Assembly (NCBI GenBank): GCA_050250755.1
Contig: JBFWOB010000013.1
Coordinates: 67,561-131,560 of the forward strand
Source of the DNA: Ga0077555 sp050250755
GTDB taxonomy: Bacteria; Pseudomonadota; Alphaproteobacteria; Rhizobiales; Hyphomicrobiaceae
Reading direction: 5' to 3'
DNA length: 64,000 nt
The position numbers and the translations under genes are program-made. The notes below the pieces were generated by a model. The model saw only the letters and a list, made by a program, of their open reading frames with translations, had not been told where the DNA came from and ran no database searches. This document shows, piece by piece, positions 9,233-18,043 of the stretch. Within the stretch, counting starts at the first letter, position 1. Every line of letters starts with the position of its first letter.

Positions 9233-9657
9233 CAGTTCTTCTCCTGCTTTGCGTCGCTGGGGTGGATTGAGGGCGCAGCGTCCCGATCGATTACGTTAGG
9301 CAGCCGCCGTCACGTGAGGCCTGCCTCAGGTTAGAAGTCGCATCTCCGGTATCGAGGTCCATTGATCTCTCGCAACATTCTCGATCATCTAACTCGCGCG
9401 ATTGATCCGCAAGACAGCGAAACGGCTCGAAAACCCAGGCCGTGCGGCAGCGATGTCTGGCAAGGACGTTGGCCGAACCCCGTCGCGACCGTCTCGCCAA
9501 TCCGCTAGAGTTCCCGATAGGAGAAGCCTCGTCGGACACACAATTTCTCGCGTTTCGGTGACGCGAATGATCGTATCAAGACGATGTGACCCGAAATGAC
9601 AAACTTTTAATGGCACGTACGTATCTAAAGGATTGAGCTGCGAAAAGCGTCGAGGAA
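9233..9657. other. Intergenic region between divergent usp and kinase genes
   Basis: This 425-bp stretch separates two divergent genes and should hold both promoters. Small frames in it lack codon structure or ribosome-binding sites. An AT-richer patch with AAACTTTTAATGG near 9602 lies about 50 bp before the kinase start and may be promoter sequence, but no convincing -35/-10 pair was found. Confidence 0.5.
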
Positions 9658-12600
9658 ATGGATTACCGAGAGGTCTTGAAAGCGCAGACGGTGCTTGACC
9701 GGAAGTACCGCATCGATCGAGTGATCGGTGCCGGCGGCTTCGGCATCACCTATCAGGCCTTCGACCTCGGCCTCGCCGCGCCAGTCGCGATCAAGGAATA
9801 CTATCCCGCTCAGTTCGGCATGCGCGACAGCACGCTCAGCATTCGAGCGCGCACGGTTGGCGATCGTCCCTTGTTCGATCGCCTCAGGGCTAGCTTCCTG
9901 CGTGAGGCCCGCACGCTCGCGCAATTCGATCACCCGGCCATCGTTCGCGTTCTGAGCGTGTTCGAAACGCACGGCACCGCCTATATGGTGATGCGCTTCG
10001 AGAGCGGGCCGAGCTTGAAGGTTTGGCTGAAGTCTCTCGATCGCGTGCCACTGCAACATGAGCTCGACCGACTGGCTGGGCCGTTGCTCGATGCGATCGA
10101 GCTGATGCACAAGTCCGATTTTCTGCATCGCGATATCGCGCCCGACAACATCATCGTGCGTGCCGACGGAACCCCCGTCCTGCTGGATTTTGGTGCATCC
10201 CGTCGTGTCATTACCGATATGAGCGGTACCCTCACCGGTGTCGTGAAGCAGGGTTACTCGCCGCAGGAACAATATTCCAGCGACGTCCGTGCCCAGGGAC
10301 CATGGACCGATATCTATTCCCTCGGCGCGACATTCTATCTCGCCGTGACTGGTCGCGTTCCGACAGAAGCGACAGCCCGCATGCTTGACGACGGCATGAC
10401 GCCGGCGAGCGACGGCGCACAAGGCGACTATCGCCCGGAATTTCTTGCGGCAATCGACTCGGCGATGCGTCTGCGGCCGCGTGACCGCCCGCAATCGGTC
10501 GCCGAGTGGCGAGCGATGCTGTTCGAGGACGCCGATACGACCTGGTTTCACGAGGGCAGGGACGGGTTCTCCGGAGCAGCGACGCAGCCAGGTGGCCTTC
10601 GGGTGTCACAGTCCTCGCCACGTTCGGGCTCGAGCGATCAATCGATGCCCCGCGGCCAGTCTTTACCGCGCGTATCCTCGCCTCGCCATCCCGACCGGAC
10701 CAGCCCCCCATCGGCGCCCCGTTCGGCACCTTCCGCGGGAGGCGCGTCTGATACGTCGGCGCGACATAATCAACTCACGCCCGTGCCCTTCGCGACACGG
10801 GCTGCCGATTTTGCGCTGAGCACACGCGGCGCGATCATTCTTGGTGTAGGTGCCATATTGCTCGGCGGCAGCATGCTGCTGGCGTTTGAGAACCCCGATC
10901 GTCGCCAACCATTGCCGCCGCTCGCGGAATTGAGTGCAGCCGGCACCGGTGCGAGACCGGTCGACAATCGAGCTGAAGCCGAGTTGGCGCGCCTCGAACT
11001 CGAACAAAAGGCCGCGCTTCGGCTTAGAGAGGCAGAAGCCCGTCGTCAGGAGGCGGCGCGTCAGGCCGAGATCCTTCGGCAGCAGGAAGAGGCCCGCAAG
11101 GCCGCCGAGGCAGAAGCCCGTCGTCAGGAGGCGGCGCGTCAGGCTGAGATCGCTCGGCAGCAGGAAGAAGCGCGTCAGGCTGCTGAGGCGGAAGCCCGCC
11201 GCCAGGAGGCGGCGCGTCAAACCGAGATCGCCCGGCAGCGAGAAGATGCCCGCAAGGCTGCTGAGGCGGAAGCCCGTCGCCAGGAGGCTGCGCGTCAGGC
11301 CGAGATCGCTCGGCAGCAAGAAGAGGCCCGTCAGGCTGCTGAGGCGGAAGCCCGTCGCCAGGAGGCTGCGCGTCAGGCTGCGATCGCTCGGCAGCAAGAA
11401 GAGGCCCGTAAGGCCGCCGAGGCGGAAGCCCGTCGTCAGGAGGCGGCGCGCCAGGCTGAGATCACTCGGCAGCAAGAAGAGGCGCGTCAGGCTGCCGAGG
11501 CGGAAGCCCGTCGCCAGGAGGCGGCGCGTCAGGCCGAGATCGCTCGGCAGCGAGAAGAGGTCCGTAAGGCTGCTGAGGCAGAAGCGCGTCGCCAAGAGGC
11601 GGTGCGTCAGGCCGAGATCGCTCGGCAGCGAGAAGAGGCGCGTCAGGCTGCCGAGGCAGAAGCGCGTCGTCAGGAGGCGGCGCGTCAGGCTGAGATCGCT
11701 CGGCAGCAGGAAGAGGCCCGCAAGGCTGCCGAGGCAGAGACCCGTCGCCAGGAGGTGGCGCGTCAGGCCGAGATCGTGCGGCAGCAGGAAGAGGCCCGCA
11801 AGGCCGCCGAGGCCCAGGCCGAAGCGGCTGCCCGGCAGCGCGTCGCCAGCGCTGCCGCTGCGATCGCCGCCGAGGAGGCACGACGTGTCCGCGAGGCCGA
11901 GGCGTTACGTTTGCATGCGCCCATCGCCACGGACGTTCCGGCAACGAGCATTGCCTTCGCCGATCCAACACGCGAGCCCGCTCAATTCGCTCAGCGTCTG
12001 ATACCAATGAAGACCGGTATTCTCGCGGCTGGGACGAACGGGCGGCTCAGATTTTGGACGCCGGGAAGCACCGTGCTGATCGATTTTCCCGCGACTGATG
12101 AAGCCGCAATCACGAGTTTGTCGCTGTCCGCGGACGGGGATCGGCTCGCCACTGGCTCGCGCGACGGCACGCTCCGCATCTGGGACGTGCACCAGAAGGC
12201 GGTCCTGCATACCGTGCACGGCAGCGGCTCACCGGTCATTGCCGTCAGGTATCGCTCGGAGAAGCGCGTCGTCGCGCTCCATGCGGATGGCAAGTGGATC
12301 ATCATAGAGCCTGGCAGCGGCGATGTCCTGTTATCCGGCATGAAGTCCGGTGTCGCTAGCGTTACAGCCGCGCAGTTCTCCGAAGACGGCAAGATCGTCT
12401 TCGCCGCCCTTGCCGAGAACCCAGACGGGAACGTGATCGAGAGCTGGGTGCCGTCAGATGGCAGCATCACGCGCGTCTCTGGACGGTTTGTTGGACACAC
12501 GGGCCGCATCAATGCGGTAGCAGCGTCAGCCAACGGCGAGATGATCGCGAGCGCCAGCGAAGATGGCACCGTTCGCCTATGGAAAGTGGACGGCCATCAG

Positions 12601-13095
12601 GAATTGAGGCGCTTGGCCCCTTCGGGCACGGGTGTGCGGGCGCTTTCCTTCTCCGCGACTGGTGCCTACGTGGCCGGCGCGGGTGCCGACGGAACGGTTG
12701 ATGTCTGGCAGACGAGCGACGGTAAACGTGTCGCCAGCTACCGAGGCACGACCAGGGCTCTCCAAGCGGCGATCTTCAGCTCCGACGGCGCGAGTGTTGT
12801 CGCCTCAGGTGAGGACGGCATGATCCGGCAATGGCTGTTGCCAGCCGGCTTGGTCATCGCGCCACCGACGGAAGCGACGAAACCGCAGCCTGCCCTTGCG
12901 GTGCTGCCAAAGCCGCACATCGAAAGACCGAACCGGGAAGAGAAGTCCGAGCCGCGGCGTCATAGGCCGAAACGCGAGGCACAACCGGAGCGTCGCCGCG
13001 TGCGCGAGCGTCGGGAGGCAGCGCCGCATCGTCGTGCACCGTCCGGCGGTGGTGGGGGCGGCAGGGGCGTGACGGTGCGCGTACCCTCATTCTGA
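9658..13095 (+). CDS. Membrane Ser/Thr protein kinase with coiled-coil repeats and WD40 domain
   Basis: A 1145-residue multidomain protein. Residues 15-285 form a Hanks-type kinase: glycine loop GAGGFG (24-29), lysine in VAIKE (46), catalytic loop HRDIAPDN (157-164) and DFGA (177-180), all intact. A Pro/Ser linker precedes one transmembrane helix near 391-411. Residues 459-718 are ten copies of a 26-residue charged repeat, probably a long helix or coiled coil. Residues about 775-1065 hold five or so WD40-like repeats (examples LRIWDV, VRLWKV, VDVWQT), followed by an Arg-rich tail. The topology suggests a cytoplasmic kinase and a periplasmic WD40 sensor or scaffold, or the reverse. GAGG lies 4 bases before the ATG. 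The substrate is unknown. Confidence 0.9.
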   Translation: MDYREVLKAQTVLDRKYRIDRVIGAGGFGITYQAFDLGLAAPVAIKEYYPAQFGMRDSTLSIRARTVGDRPLFDRLRASFLREARTLAQFDHPAIVRVLSVFETHGTAYMVMRFESGPSLKVWLKSLDRVPLQHELDRLAGPLLDAIELMHKSDFLHRDIAPDNIIVRADGTPVLLDFGASRRVITDMSGTLTGVVKQGYSPQEQYSSDVRAQGPWTDIYSLGATFYLAVTGRVPTEATARMLDDGMTPASDGAQGDYRPEFLAAIDSAMRLRPRDRPQSVAEWRAMLFEDADTTWFHEGRDGFSGAATQPGGLRVSQSSPRSGSSDQSMPRGQSLPRVSSPRHPDRTSPPSAPRSAPSAGGASDTSARHNQLTPVPFATRAADFALSTRGAIILGVGAILLGGSMLLAFENPDRRQPLPPLAELSAAGTGARPVDNRAEAELARLELEQKAALRLREAEARRQEAARQAEILRQQEEARKAAEAEARRQEAARQAEIARQQEEARQAAEAEARRQEAARQTEIARQREDARKAAEAEARRQEAARQAEIARQQEEARQAAEAEARRQEAARQAAIARQQEEARKAAEAEARRQEAARQAEITRQQEEARQAAEAEARRQEAARQAEIARQREEVRKAAEAEARRQEAVRQAEIARQREEARQAAEAEARRQEAARQAEIARQQEEARKAAEAETRRQEVARQAEIVRQQEEARKAAEAQAEAAARQRVASAAAAIAAEEARRVREAEALRLHAPIATDVPATSIAFADPTREPAQFAQRLIPMKTGILAAGTNGRLRFWTPGSTVLIDFPATDEAAITSLSLSADGDRLATGSRDGTLRIWDVHQKAVLHTVHGSGSPVIAVRYRSEKRVVALHADGKWIIIEPGSGDVLLSGMKSGVASVTAAQFSEDGKIVFAALAENPDGNVIESWVPSDGSITRVSGRFVGHTGRINAVAASANGEMIASASEDGTVRLWKVDGHQELRRLAPSGTGVRALSFSATGAYVAGAGADGTVDVWQTSDGKRVASYRGTTRALQAAIFSSDGASVVASGEDGMIRQWLLPAGLVIAPPTEATKPQPALAVLPKPHIERPNREEKSEPRRHRPKREAQPERRRVRERREAAPHRRAPSGGGGGGRGVTVRVPSF
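11032..11811 (+). repeat. Ten tandem 78-bp repeats inside the kinase gene
   Basis: Ten in-frame copies of a 78-bp unit encode AEARRQEAARQAEIARQQEE followed by ARKAAE or ARQAAE. The fifth-from-last residue alternates K, Q, K, Q through copies 1-8, then reads K, K in copies 9 and 10. This implies that the array grew by duplicating a 156-bp two-unit block. The nucleotide copies differ mainly at third positions (CGTCGT/CGTCGC, CAG/CAA), so the protein repeat is under constraint. Confidence 0.93.
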
Positions 13096-13120
13096 GCCCC
13101 CTTATCCGAGTTGAATTTCT

Positions 13121-13867
13121 CTAAGTTTCGACGATGGTGGATCGCAAACCGGCGTGCACACGCCTTTTCATCATCACGCCAAAGCCGCCGCCATTGCGCG
13201 GCCGGCCGGATCGCCGGCCGAGTGTCGCGAGAAGGATCTCGAGACTTCCGTCCACCACATCGTCCCAAGTCAGACGGCCCGAAATCCGAGGCTCGCAAGC
13301 TGGGCGCCGCTCGTTGATGAGACTGGTCGGCAGATGGACGAAACCAGTGCGCGTCGGAGCATTCGACCTGCGCGCGATCTCGAGCGATCGATAAAGAAGG
13401 GCGTTGCACAGATATCCGCCTGCGTCTCGCGAGATCTGAGCTGGCAGACCGCGCTGGCGGAGACGCATTACGATGTGTGCCGCTGGCAGCGTTGCCGGAA
13501 GGAACTCGGGTCCTCCCGCAGACAAACATACATCGGTGGGAAGCCTCCCCGCCGCATCTTCGCTGAGGCAGCAGCGGTTACGCCCGCGCGTTTCGATCTC
13601 GAACCCCGTCGCCCGGCCCGAGACGCCGAAGTGCAGCGCCACGGCCGGCCTCAACCGCTGCGTGAGCACATGGACCAGGCTGAGGCTCGTCTCCCACTCG
13701 GTCGGGAGGATGTGGGCGGCGATAGCGACGCCCGGGATGGCTTGCCGCGCCGTCTCTGCGATTCGCGGCACCAGAATAGACGTTGCGTTGGCGGCCACCG
13801 TCGGAAAAGGGCCAAACCCGGTGATGAGAATGACGGGGCGGTCCTGGGGTCCGGAATGGGTCGGCAT
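13121..13867 (-). CDS. pcp: Pyroglutamyl-peptidase I family protein (peptidase C15)
   Basis: Cysteine peptidase family that removes N-terminal pyroglutamate from peptides in the cytoplasm. The 248-residue product opens VILITGFGPFPTVAANATS, the family signature. The triad is visible: Glu in FEIETRGRN near 85, Cys in DAGGYLCNALLYRS near 149, His in GFVHLPTSL near 174. It is about 30 residues longer than typical Pcp (about 215), with the extra at the C-terminus. It lies 21 bases behind meaB in the same direction and may be cotranscribed with it. The ribosome-binding site is weak. Confidence 0.87.
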   Translation of the reverse strand: MPTHSGPQDRPVILITGFGPFPTVAANATSILVPRIAETARQAIPGVAIAAHILPTEWETSLSLVHVLTQRLRPAVALHFGVSGRATGFEIETRGRNRCCLSEDAAGRLPTDVCLSAGGPEFLPATLPAAHIVMRLRQRGLPAQISRDAGGYLCNALLYRSLEIARRSNAPTRTGFVHLPTSLINERRPACEPRISGRLTWDDVVDGSLEILLATLGRRSGRPRNGGGFGVMMKRRVHAGLRSTIVET

Positions 13868-13888
13868 GAGTGGCGCTCGATCGTTGAA

Positions 13889-14950
13889 TCAGGTCTTGGC
13901 CGGGTCGCGTCCAATGGCCAGCCGGGCAAGGATCTCCTCGACCGCGACACTCGGCGAGAGGCGTCCTTCGGAGACCTCGACTTCGATCTGCGGGAGCCGG
14001 TTCTTCAGCGCCGGTAGTATGCGGACGGTTTCGAGTAGGCGGTCCGTGAGCATCTCCCGCATCCACGAGACGGCTTGCCGCCGACGCCGAGCCTCCAATT
14101 CGCCACTGCCGGACATGATGCGCGCATGCTCTTCGATGCGCTCCCAAAGCTTGTCGAGGCCGCTGTTGGCGAGCCCCGAAATCGTGAGGACAGGAGGCTG
14201 CCAGTTCGGCGAGGATGGCGTGAGGATATTGAGGGCACCGCGATATTCGGCGGCGGCGCGCGCTGCAGGCTCCATGTTCGCCCCGTCCGCCTTGTTGATC
14301 GCGATCATGTCCGCAATCTCGATAATGCCCTTCTTGATGCCTTGCAGATCATCGCCGCCACCCGCCAGCAGGAGCACGAGGAAGAAGTCGACCATCTCAG
14401 CAACCGCTGTCTCGGATTGCCCCACGCCCACCGTCTCGACGATCACCACGTCGAAACCAGCGGCTTCGACCAGCGCCATTGTCTCGCGCGTGCGCCGCGC
14501 CACGCCGCCGAGCGTGCCTGAGGTGGGCGAGGGGCGGATAAACGCGTTGCGTTCCTGGGAAAGCCGCTGCATGCGGGTCTTATCACCGAGGATCGATCCG
14601 CCGGTCCGCCGCGATGTCGGATCGACCGCCAGCACGGCGACGCGATGCCCGGCCTCGATCAGGTTCATGCCCAGTTGGTCGATCATCGTCGACTTGCCGA
14701 CTCCCGGTACGCCCGTGATCCCGACGCGGCGGGCTTTCCCTGTCTCCGGCATCAGCAACTGAATGAGGCCTCTCGCCTTGGCCTGATGGCCCGGAAGCGA
14801 GCTTTCGACGAGAGTGATGGCTTGTGCGAGCACCGCACGATTGCCGGCGCGGATGCCGTTCGCGAGCTCTTCGATCGCGAGGGTCGGGCGGCGGCCTTCC
14901 CTTGCAGTCTCGCCGGCGGCCGTGCGGTCGATGCTCATGGACGATTTCAT
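13889..14950 (-). CDS. meaB: Methylmalonyl-CoA mutase-associated GTPase MeaB/ArgK
   Basis: G3E-type P-loop GTPase that protects and reloads B12-dependent acyl-CoA mutases. The product is about 353 residues. The P-loop is GVPGVGKST near residue 55, followed by VLAVDPTSRRTGGSILGDKTRM. The GTPase switch segments are VIVETVGVGQSE and the base-recognition motif NKADG. The farther start at 14986 is TTG; ATGs at 14950 or 14938 are more plausible, and 14950 is given. No mutase gene lies in the window, so its partner is elsewhere. The cobalamin dependence of the partner fits the B12 uptake operon 10 kb away. Confidence 0.92.
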   Translation of the reverse strand: MKSSMSIDRTAAGETAREGRRPTLAIEELANGIRAGNRAVLAQAITLVESSLPGHQAKARGLIQLLMPETGKARRVGITGVPGVGKSTMIDQLGMNLIEAGHRVAVLAVDPTSRRTGGSILGDKTRMQRLSQERNAFIRPSPTSGTLGGVARRTRETMALVEAAGFDVVIVETVGVGQSETAVAEMVDFFLVLLLAGGGDDLQGIKKGIIEIADMIAINKADGANMEPAARAAAEYRGALNILTPSSPNWQPPVLTISGLANSGLDKLWERIEEHARIMSGSGELEARRRRQAVSWMREMLTDRLLETVRILPALKNRLPQIEVEVSEGRLSPSVAVEEILARLAIGRDPAKT

Positions 14951-15128
14951 GGACCCGAGAATGCGAGGGTTTGTGCGCTCCGGCAAGACCGCGACTCGTC
15001 GCGTTTCCAGGATCGCGCCGGGTCGCGGAGATCATTGCATCAAGATGTGCATATACCGCGTGGCGCCTTGTGCGCGCCGTAGTCTCATTGCAGATCCATG
15101 GTTAAAATCTGCCATTTGCAGGTCGGGG

Positions 15129-16880
15129 ATGAGTGTCATGTCTGGGTTGATTGCTCGTGGGATGTGGGCCATTGCCCTGGTTCTGGGGTTGTTTGTGTTG
15201 CCTGACGGCGTTCGGGCGCAGACATTCTTCGAAAAAGCCGAGAATAAGACGCTAAAGGGCAACGCATTTTCCCGTTTGCGAAACCTGTCGTACCAGCAAT
15301 GCGAGCAGCGCTGCCTGCAGGAGACGCGTTGCATCGCTTTTGAGCACTATCGCGGCGGCGGTCTCCCGCAGCGTTCATCTAACTGCGCGCTCTTCAGCTC
15401 GATCGAGAGGACGACCGAGTCCAAATCCTCAGACGTCGGCTACAAGCGGCGCTCGGTGGCCGGAGCGGGCGGCGGCGCCCTGCAGAAGTCTTCGCCACGG
15501 GTTGGCTCAAGCCGAGAGGGTACCGCCAGACACTGGTCGCCTCCGGAGTCAAAAGGCGTCGCTTCGCCATATGCCGCAGAAGCGCGTCGCCGCGAGTTCG
15601 CCCGGCAGACTGATCTCGCCCGTCGTCGACAGGACGAGGCACAACGCGAATTCGAAAGCCAAGCCCGGCGCCGCGCGCCCGGTGAGGCTGCGGCTCCCCA
15701 AGCGCCGGCCGCAGCGCCACCGCCTCCGCCTGTGACCTCCGTCCAGCCAAGGCCCGCGACGCGTTCGCTGCGCCCACCCTCCACTGTGGCGCCCGCTCCA
15801 GCGTCTCCGCCGGCGGACACCGTCCCTCCTGGCGTTGCGCCGGGCCCGAGCGATCGCTTCCACATCGTGCCGGTTTTTTATGGAACCGATCGCAATCGCA
15901 TCAAGCAGGAAAAGCGGCTCGGTTACGCGAACGATCGGGCCAAGCGGCTCGAGATGGGCCGCGCACTGGTAAGTGTGCCGCTCGACCACAAGGTGCCCAA
16001 TATCGAGCGTCCGCGCGCGTGGACGGTTCCGTACATCGGCACCATTCAGCTCGAGAAGGAAGATCCCAACAAACACTTCACCGTGCGCGACATCAGGGTG
16101 CTGTCGAAAGCGGAGCTGCTGGCGATCGTCAAGGAGCGCCTCGCCGCCTCGCAGACGTTCCGCGCCCAATCGATCGTGTTCATTCACGGCTACAATACGA
16201 GCTTCGACGATGCGCTCTTCCGAACCGCGCAGATCAGCTACGATCTGCAATTCGATGGTGCCGCGTTCACATATAGCTGGCCGTCCGGCGGCGGCCTCGC
16301 CAGCTACATCTATGATCGCGATAGCGCACAGGGTGCCGAGCGCTATCTCTACGAGTTTCTGCAGATGGTGCAGAACGAGACTGGCTCGCAAAGCATCAAC
16401 ATCATTGCTCACAGCATGGGCAACCAGATGCTGCTCCAGGTCCTTCGGTCCCTGAAGCTCCGTGCGCCGCAGGCGATTTCCCGCATCAACCAGATCATCC
16501 TCGCAGCTCCCGACGTCGATCGTGACGTCTTCGAGGCGATCGCCGCCGAATTGACGGGGATCGCCAAGGGCATCACGCTCTATGCGGCCGCAAATGATCG
16601 CGCTCTTGAAGCTTCTCGCTTCGTGGCGGGGAACAAGCCCCGCGCAGGCGACGTGCCGGAAGGCGGACCCATTATCGTCGCCGGCATCGATACGATCGAT
16701 ATCACCCGGCTCTCGACGGGTTATCTGGCGCTCCACCATTCCGGGTACGCTGAGCACACGGATCTGCTGACCGACATCGGGCAAATCATCCGCGCGGGCA
16801 CGCGACCCTGGTCTCAACGCTTGAAAGCCTACCGCGAGATCAGCCTTCCGGCCGGAAAGTACTGGCGCTACGAGAATTAA
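15129..16880 (+). CDS. Secreted PAN-domain alpha/beta hydrolase (DUF900 family)
   Basis: A 583-residue exported protein. A signal peptide (residues 1-30, ending GVRAQ) is followed by a PAN/Apple-like domain with paired cysteines (C58, C62, C68, C86). Next is a low-complexity Arg/Pro/Ala linker, then a DUF900 alpha/beta hydrolase from about residue 245. Hydrolase marks are VFYGTDRNR, FIHGYNTSFDDA, YSWPSGG and the nucleophile elbow AHSMGNQ near residue 428; a late His is in LHHSGY. In-frame sequence extends upstream to 14814 but lacks signal-peptide logic, so ATG 15129 (or 15138) is preferred. PAN domains bind protein or carbohydrate, so an envelope role is likely. The substrate is unknown. Confidence 0.85.
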   Translation: MSVMSGLIARGMWAIALVLGLFVLPDGVRAQTFFEKAENKTLKGNAFSRLRNLSYQQCEQRCLQETRCIAFEHYRGGGLPQRSSNCALFSSIERTTESKSSDVGYKRRSVAGAGGGALQKSSPRVGSSREGTARHWSPPESKGVASPYAAEARRREFARQTDLARRRQDEAQREFESQARRRAPGEAAAPQAPAAAPPPPPVTSVQPRPATRSLRPPSTVAPAPASPPADTVPPGVAPGPSDRFHIVPVFYGTDRNRIKQEKRLGYANDRAKRLEMGRALVSVPLDHKVPNIERPRAWTVPYIGTIQLEKEDPNKHFTVRDIRVLSKAELLAIVKERLAASQTFRAQSIVFIHGYNTSFDDALFRTAQISYDLQFDGAAFTYSWPSGGGLASYIYDRDSAQGAERYLYEFLQMVQNETGSQSINIIAHSMGNQMLLQVLRSLKLRAPQAISRINQIILAAPDVDRDVFEAIAAELTGIAKGITLYAAANDRALEASRFVAGNKPRAGDVPEGGPIIVAGIDTIDITRLSTGYLALHHSGYAEHTDLLTDIGQIIRAGTRPWSQRLKAYREISLPAGKYWRYEN

Positions 16881-16983
16881 GGAAAGTCCGGCCAACTCGT
16901 GCTTCGCGAACCTCCATCGAGCATGTGGACAGACTGCGCCCAGTCTCGTCGAGGGGCGATTTCCGGCGGTTACCCGACAGATC

Positions 16984-17895
16984 TCAATGCGAGTCTTCGT
17001 TCTCGAGATTCTCGACCTGCAATCGCTCGAGACCACGTGGCGCGAAATAGGGGATGAAACCTAGCTCCTGCAACTCGGTGCGGGTCGTCGCGATAACGCG
17101 CGGATCGCTCAGATATTCGACGACCATCACCTGTTTTCCAGCCTCGCTGGCATGCTTGAGCTGCTGTGTGCTGTCGCGGATCATCTCGGCATCGTTGCGC
17201 TTGCCTTCGCCGTCGACGCCATAGAGCAGATCCTCCTTGGCGATCCCGTCGATTGCCTCGAGGTAGCTGCCGTCGTCGAGGAGCTCTTCCGCGTTCTGCG
17301 CGACGATCAGAAAATCAGGCTTCAGTGTCTTGGCCTTAGCGGAGAGCGCGCGCACGAAAGCCACCATCTGGCGACGCGTGTTGATGCCCGCGCCCTTTAC
17401 CTCGCTATGCACATCGATCCGGTCGAGATAGACGCCATCGAAGCCGGCATCGATGATGCGCTTCAGGTAGGAATCGGCCGCCTCATAGATGATCGACTTC
17501 CAGTCCGGGTGCCAGAACTGCACGCGATAGTTGCCCTTCCAGCGTGCGTTCTCGGTCAGCACCCATTTGGGTCTGTTGCGGCCCCTGCAGCACTGGGCCC
17601 AGTAATAGCGATAGACCTCGGCCTCTCCGATCGAGAGGTAAGATAGAACGATGCGCCGCCCGCCGAGCGGTTTGTGACGCAGTTTCGCGAGCTGCTTTTG
17701 CCCACCGCCGAAGAAGGCATCGATCACGACGACGTCGTACGCCGTACGGGTGAGATCAATCTGGCGTGCATCCTGAAGCTGATAGGTCCAGCTCGACGCC
17801 TCGAGAAAAAGCTGTCGCATGTTCGCGTCAGCATCGCGCGCGCTGGCGCTCGATGTCGCCAGCACGATTGCGAGTAGTGCTCCCATGAGCCGCAT
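16984..17895 (-). CDS. Secreted GH114-like (TM1410/MJ1477 type) glycoside hydrolase family protein
   Basis: A 303-residue exported protein with a signal peptide ending SASARDA. The TIM-barrel features of the endo-alpha-1,4-polygalactosaminidase-related family are visible: VVVIDAFF, RIVLSYLSIGEAEVYRYYW, FDGVYLDRIDVH and LIVAQNAEELL. In this family, acidic residues such as those in GEAE and YLDRID sit at the barrel mouth. The start is the ATG at 17895 with GAGG 6 bases before it, not the TTG at 17910. The sugar substrate is not predictable; cleavage of a GalN-containing exopolysaccharide is only a family-based guess. Confidence 0.82.
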   Translation of the reverse strand: MRLMGALLAIVLATSSASARDADANMRQLFLEASSWTYQLQDARQIDLTRTAYDVVVIDAFFGGGQKQLAKLRHKPLGGRRIVLSYLSIGEAEVYRYYWAQCCRGRNRPKWVLTENARWKGNYRVQFWHPDWKSIIYEAADSYLKRIIDAGFDGVYLDRIDVHSEVKGAGINTRRQMVAFVRALSAKAKTLKPDFLIVAQNAEELLDDGSYLEAIDGIAKEDLLYGVDGEGKRNDAEMIRDSTQQLKHASEAGKQVMVVEYLSDPRVIATTRTELQELGFIPYFAPRGLERLQVENLENEDSH

Positions 17896-17925
17896 GACGC
17901 GCCTCGGCAATGTCCACTTAGCCCT

Positions 17926-17960
17926 TCACGGCAACGAATGAAGTTTATTCGTCGCCGTGA
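17926..17960 (-). terminator. Long stem-loop after the NrtR-type gene
   Basis: A 14-bp stem with a single mismatch (17926-17939 with 17947-17960) encloses a 7-base loop. It lies between the end of the nrtR-like gene and the start of the GH114-like gene, both on the minus strand. There is no T-run, so it may be a Rho-independent-like hairpin or an mRNA end stabiliser. Confidence 0.45.
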
Positions 17961-18043
17961 TTCGCACTCTTCGGATCATTACATGGATGCCGTTGGCTTT
18001 TGCATGGCGGACAAGCCGCTGCAGCGTGGGGGCGGTTCGCGCG

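Noticed and set aside
11032..11811. Direct repeats as a possible CRISPR array
   Set aside because: There are no unique spacers, the units are contiguous, and they are translated in frame.
10663..12001. Leu-rich minus-strand frame and Arg-rich plus-strand frame over the 78-bp repeats
   Set aside because: Repeats without stops remain open in other frames; only the kinase frame gives a continuous multidomain protein.
16931..16946. Six-bp hairpin AGACTG/CAGTCT between convergent genes
   Set aside because: Too short and lacking a T-run to call a terminator.
15549..17036. A 495-codon open frame on the minus strand opposite the PAN-DUF900 gene
   Set aside because: It mirrors the codon bias of the plus-strand gene, crosses its whole hydrolase domain, and shows no recognisable domain.
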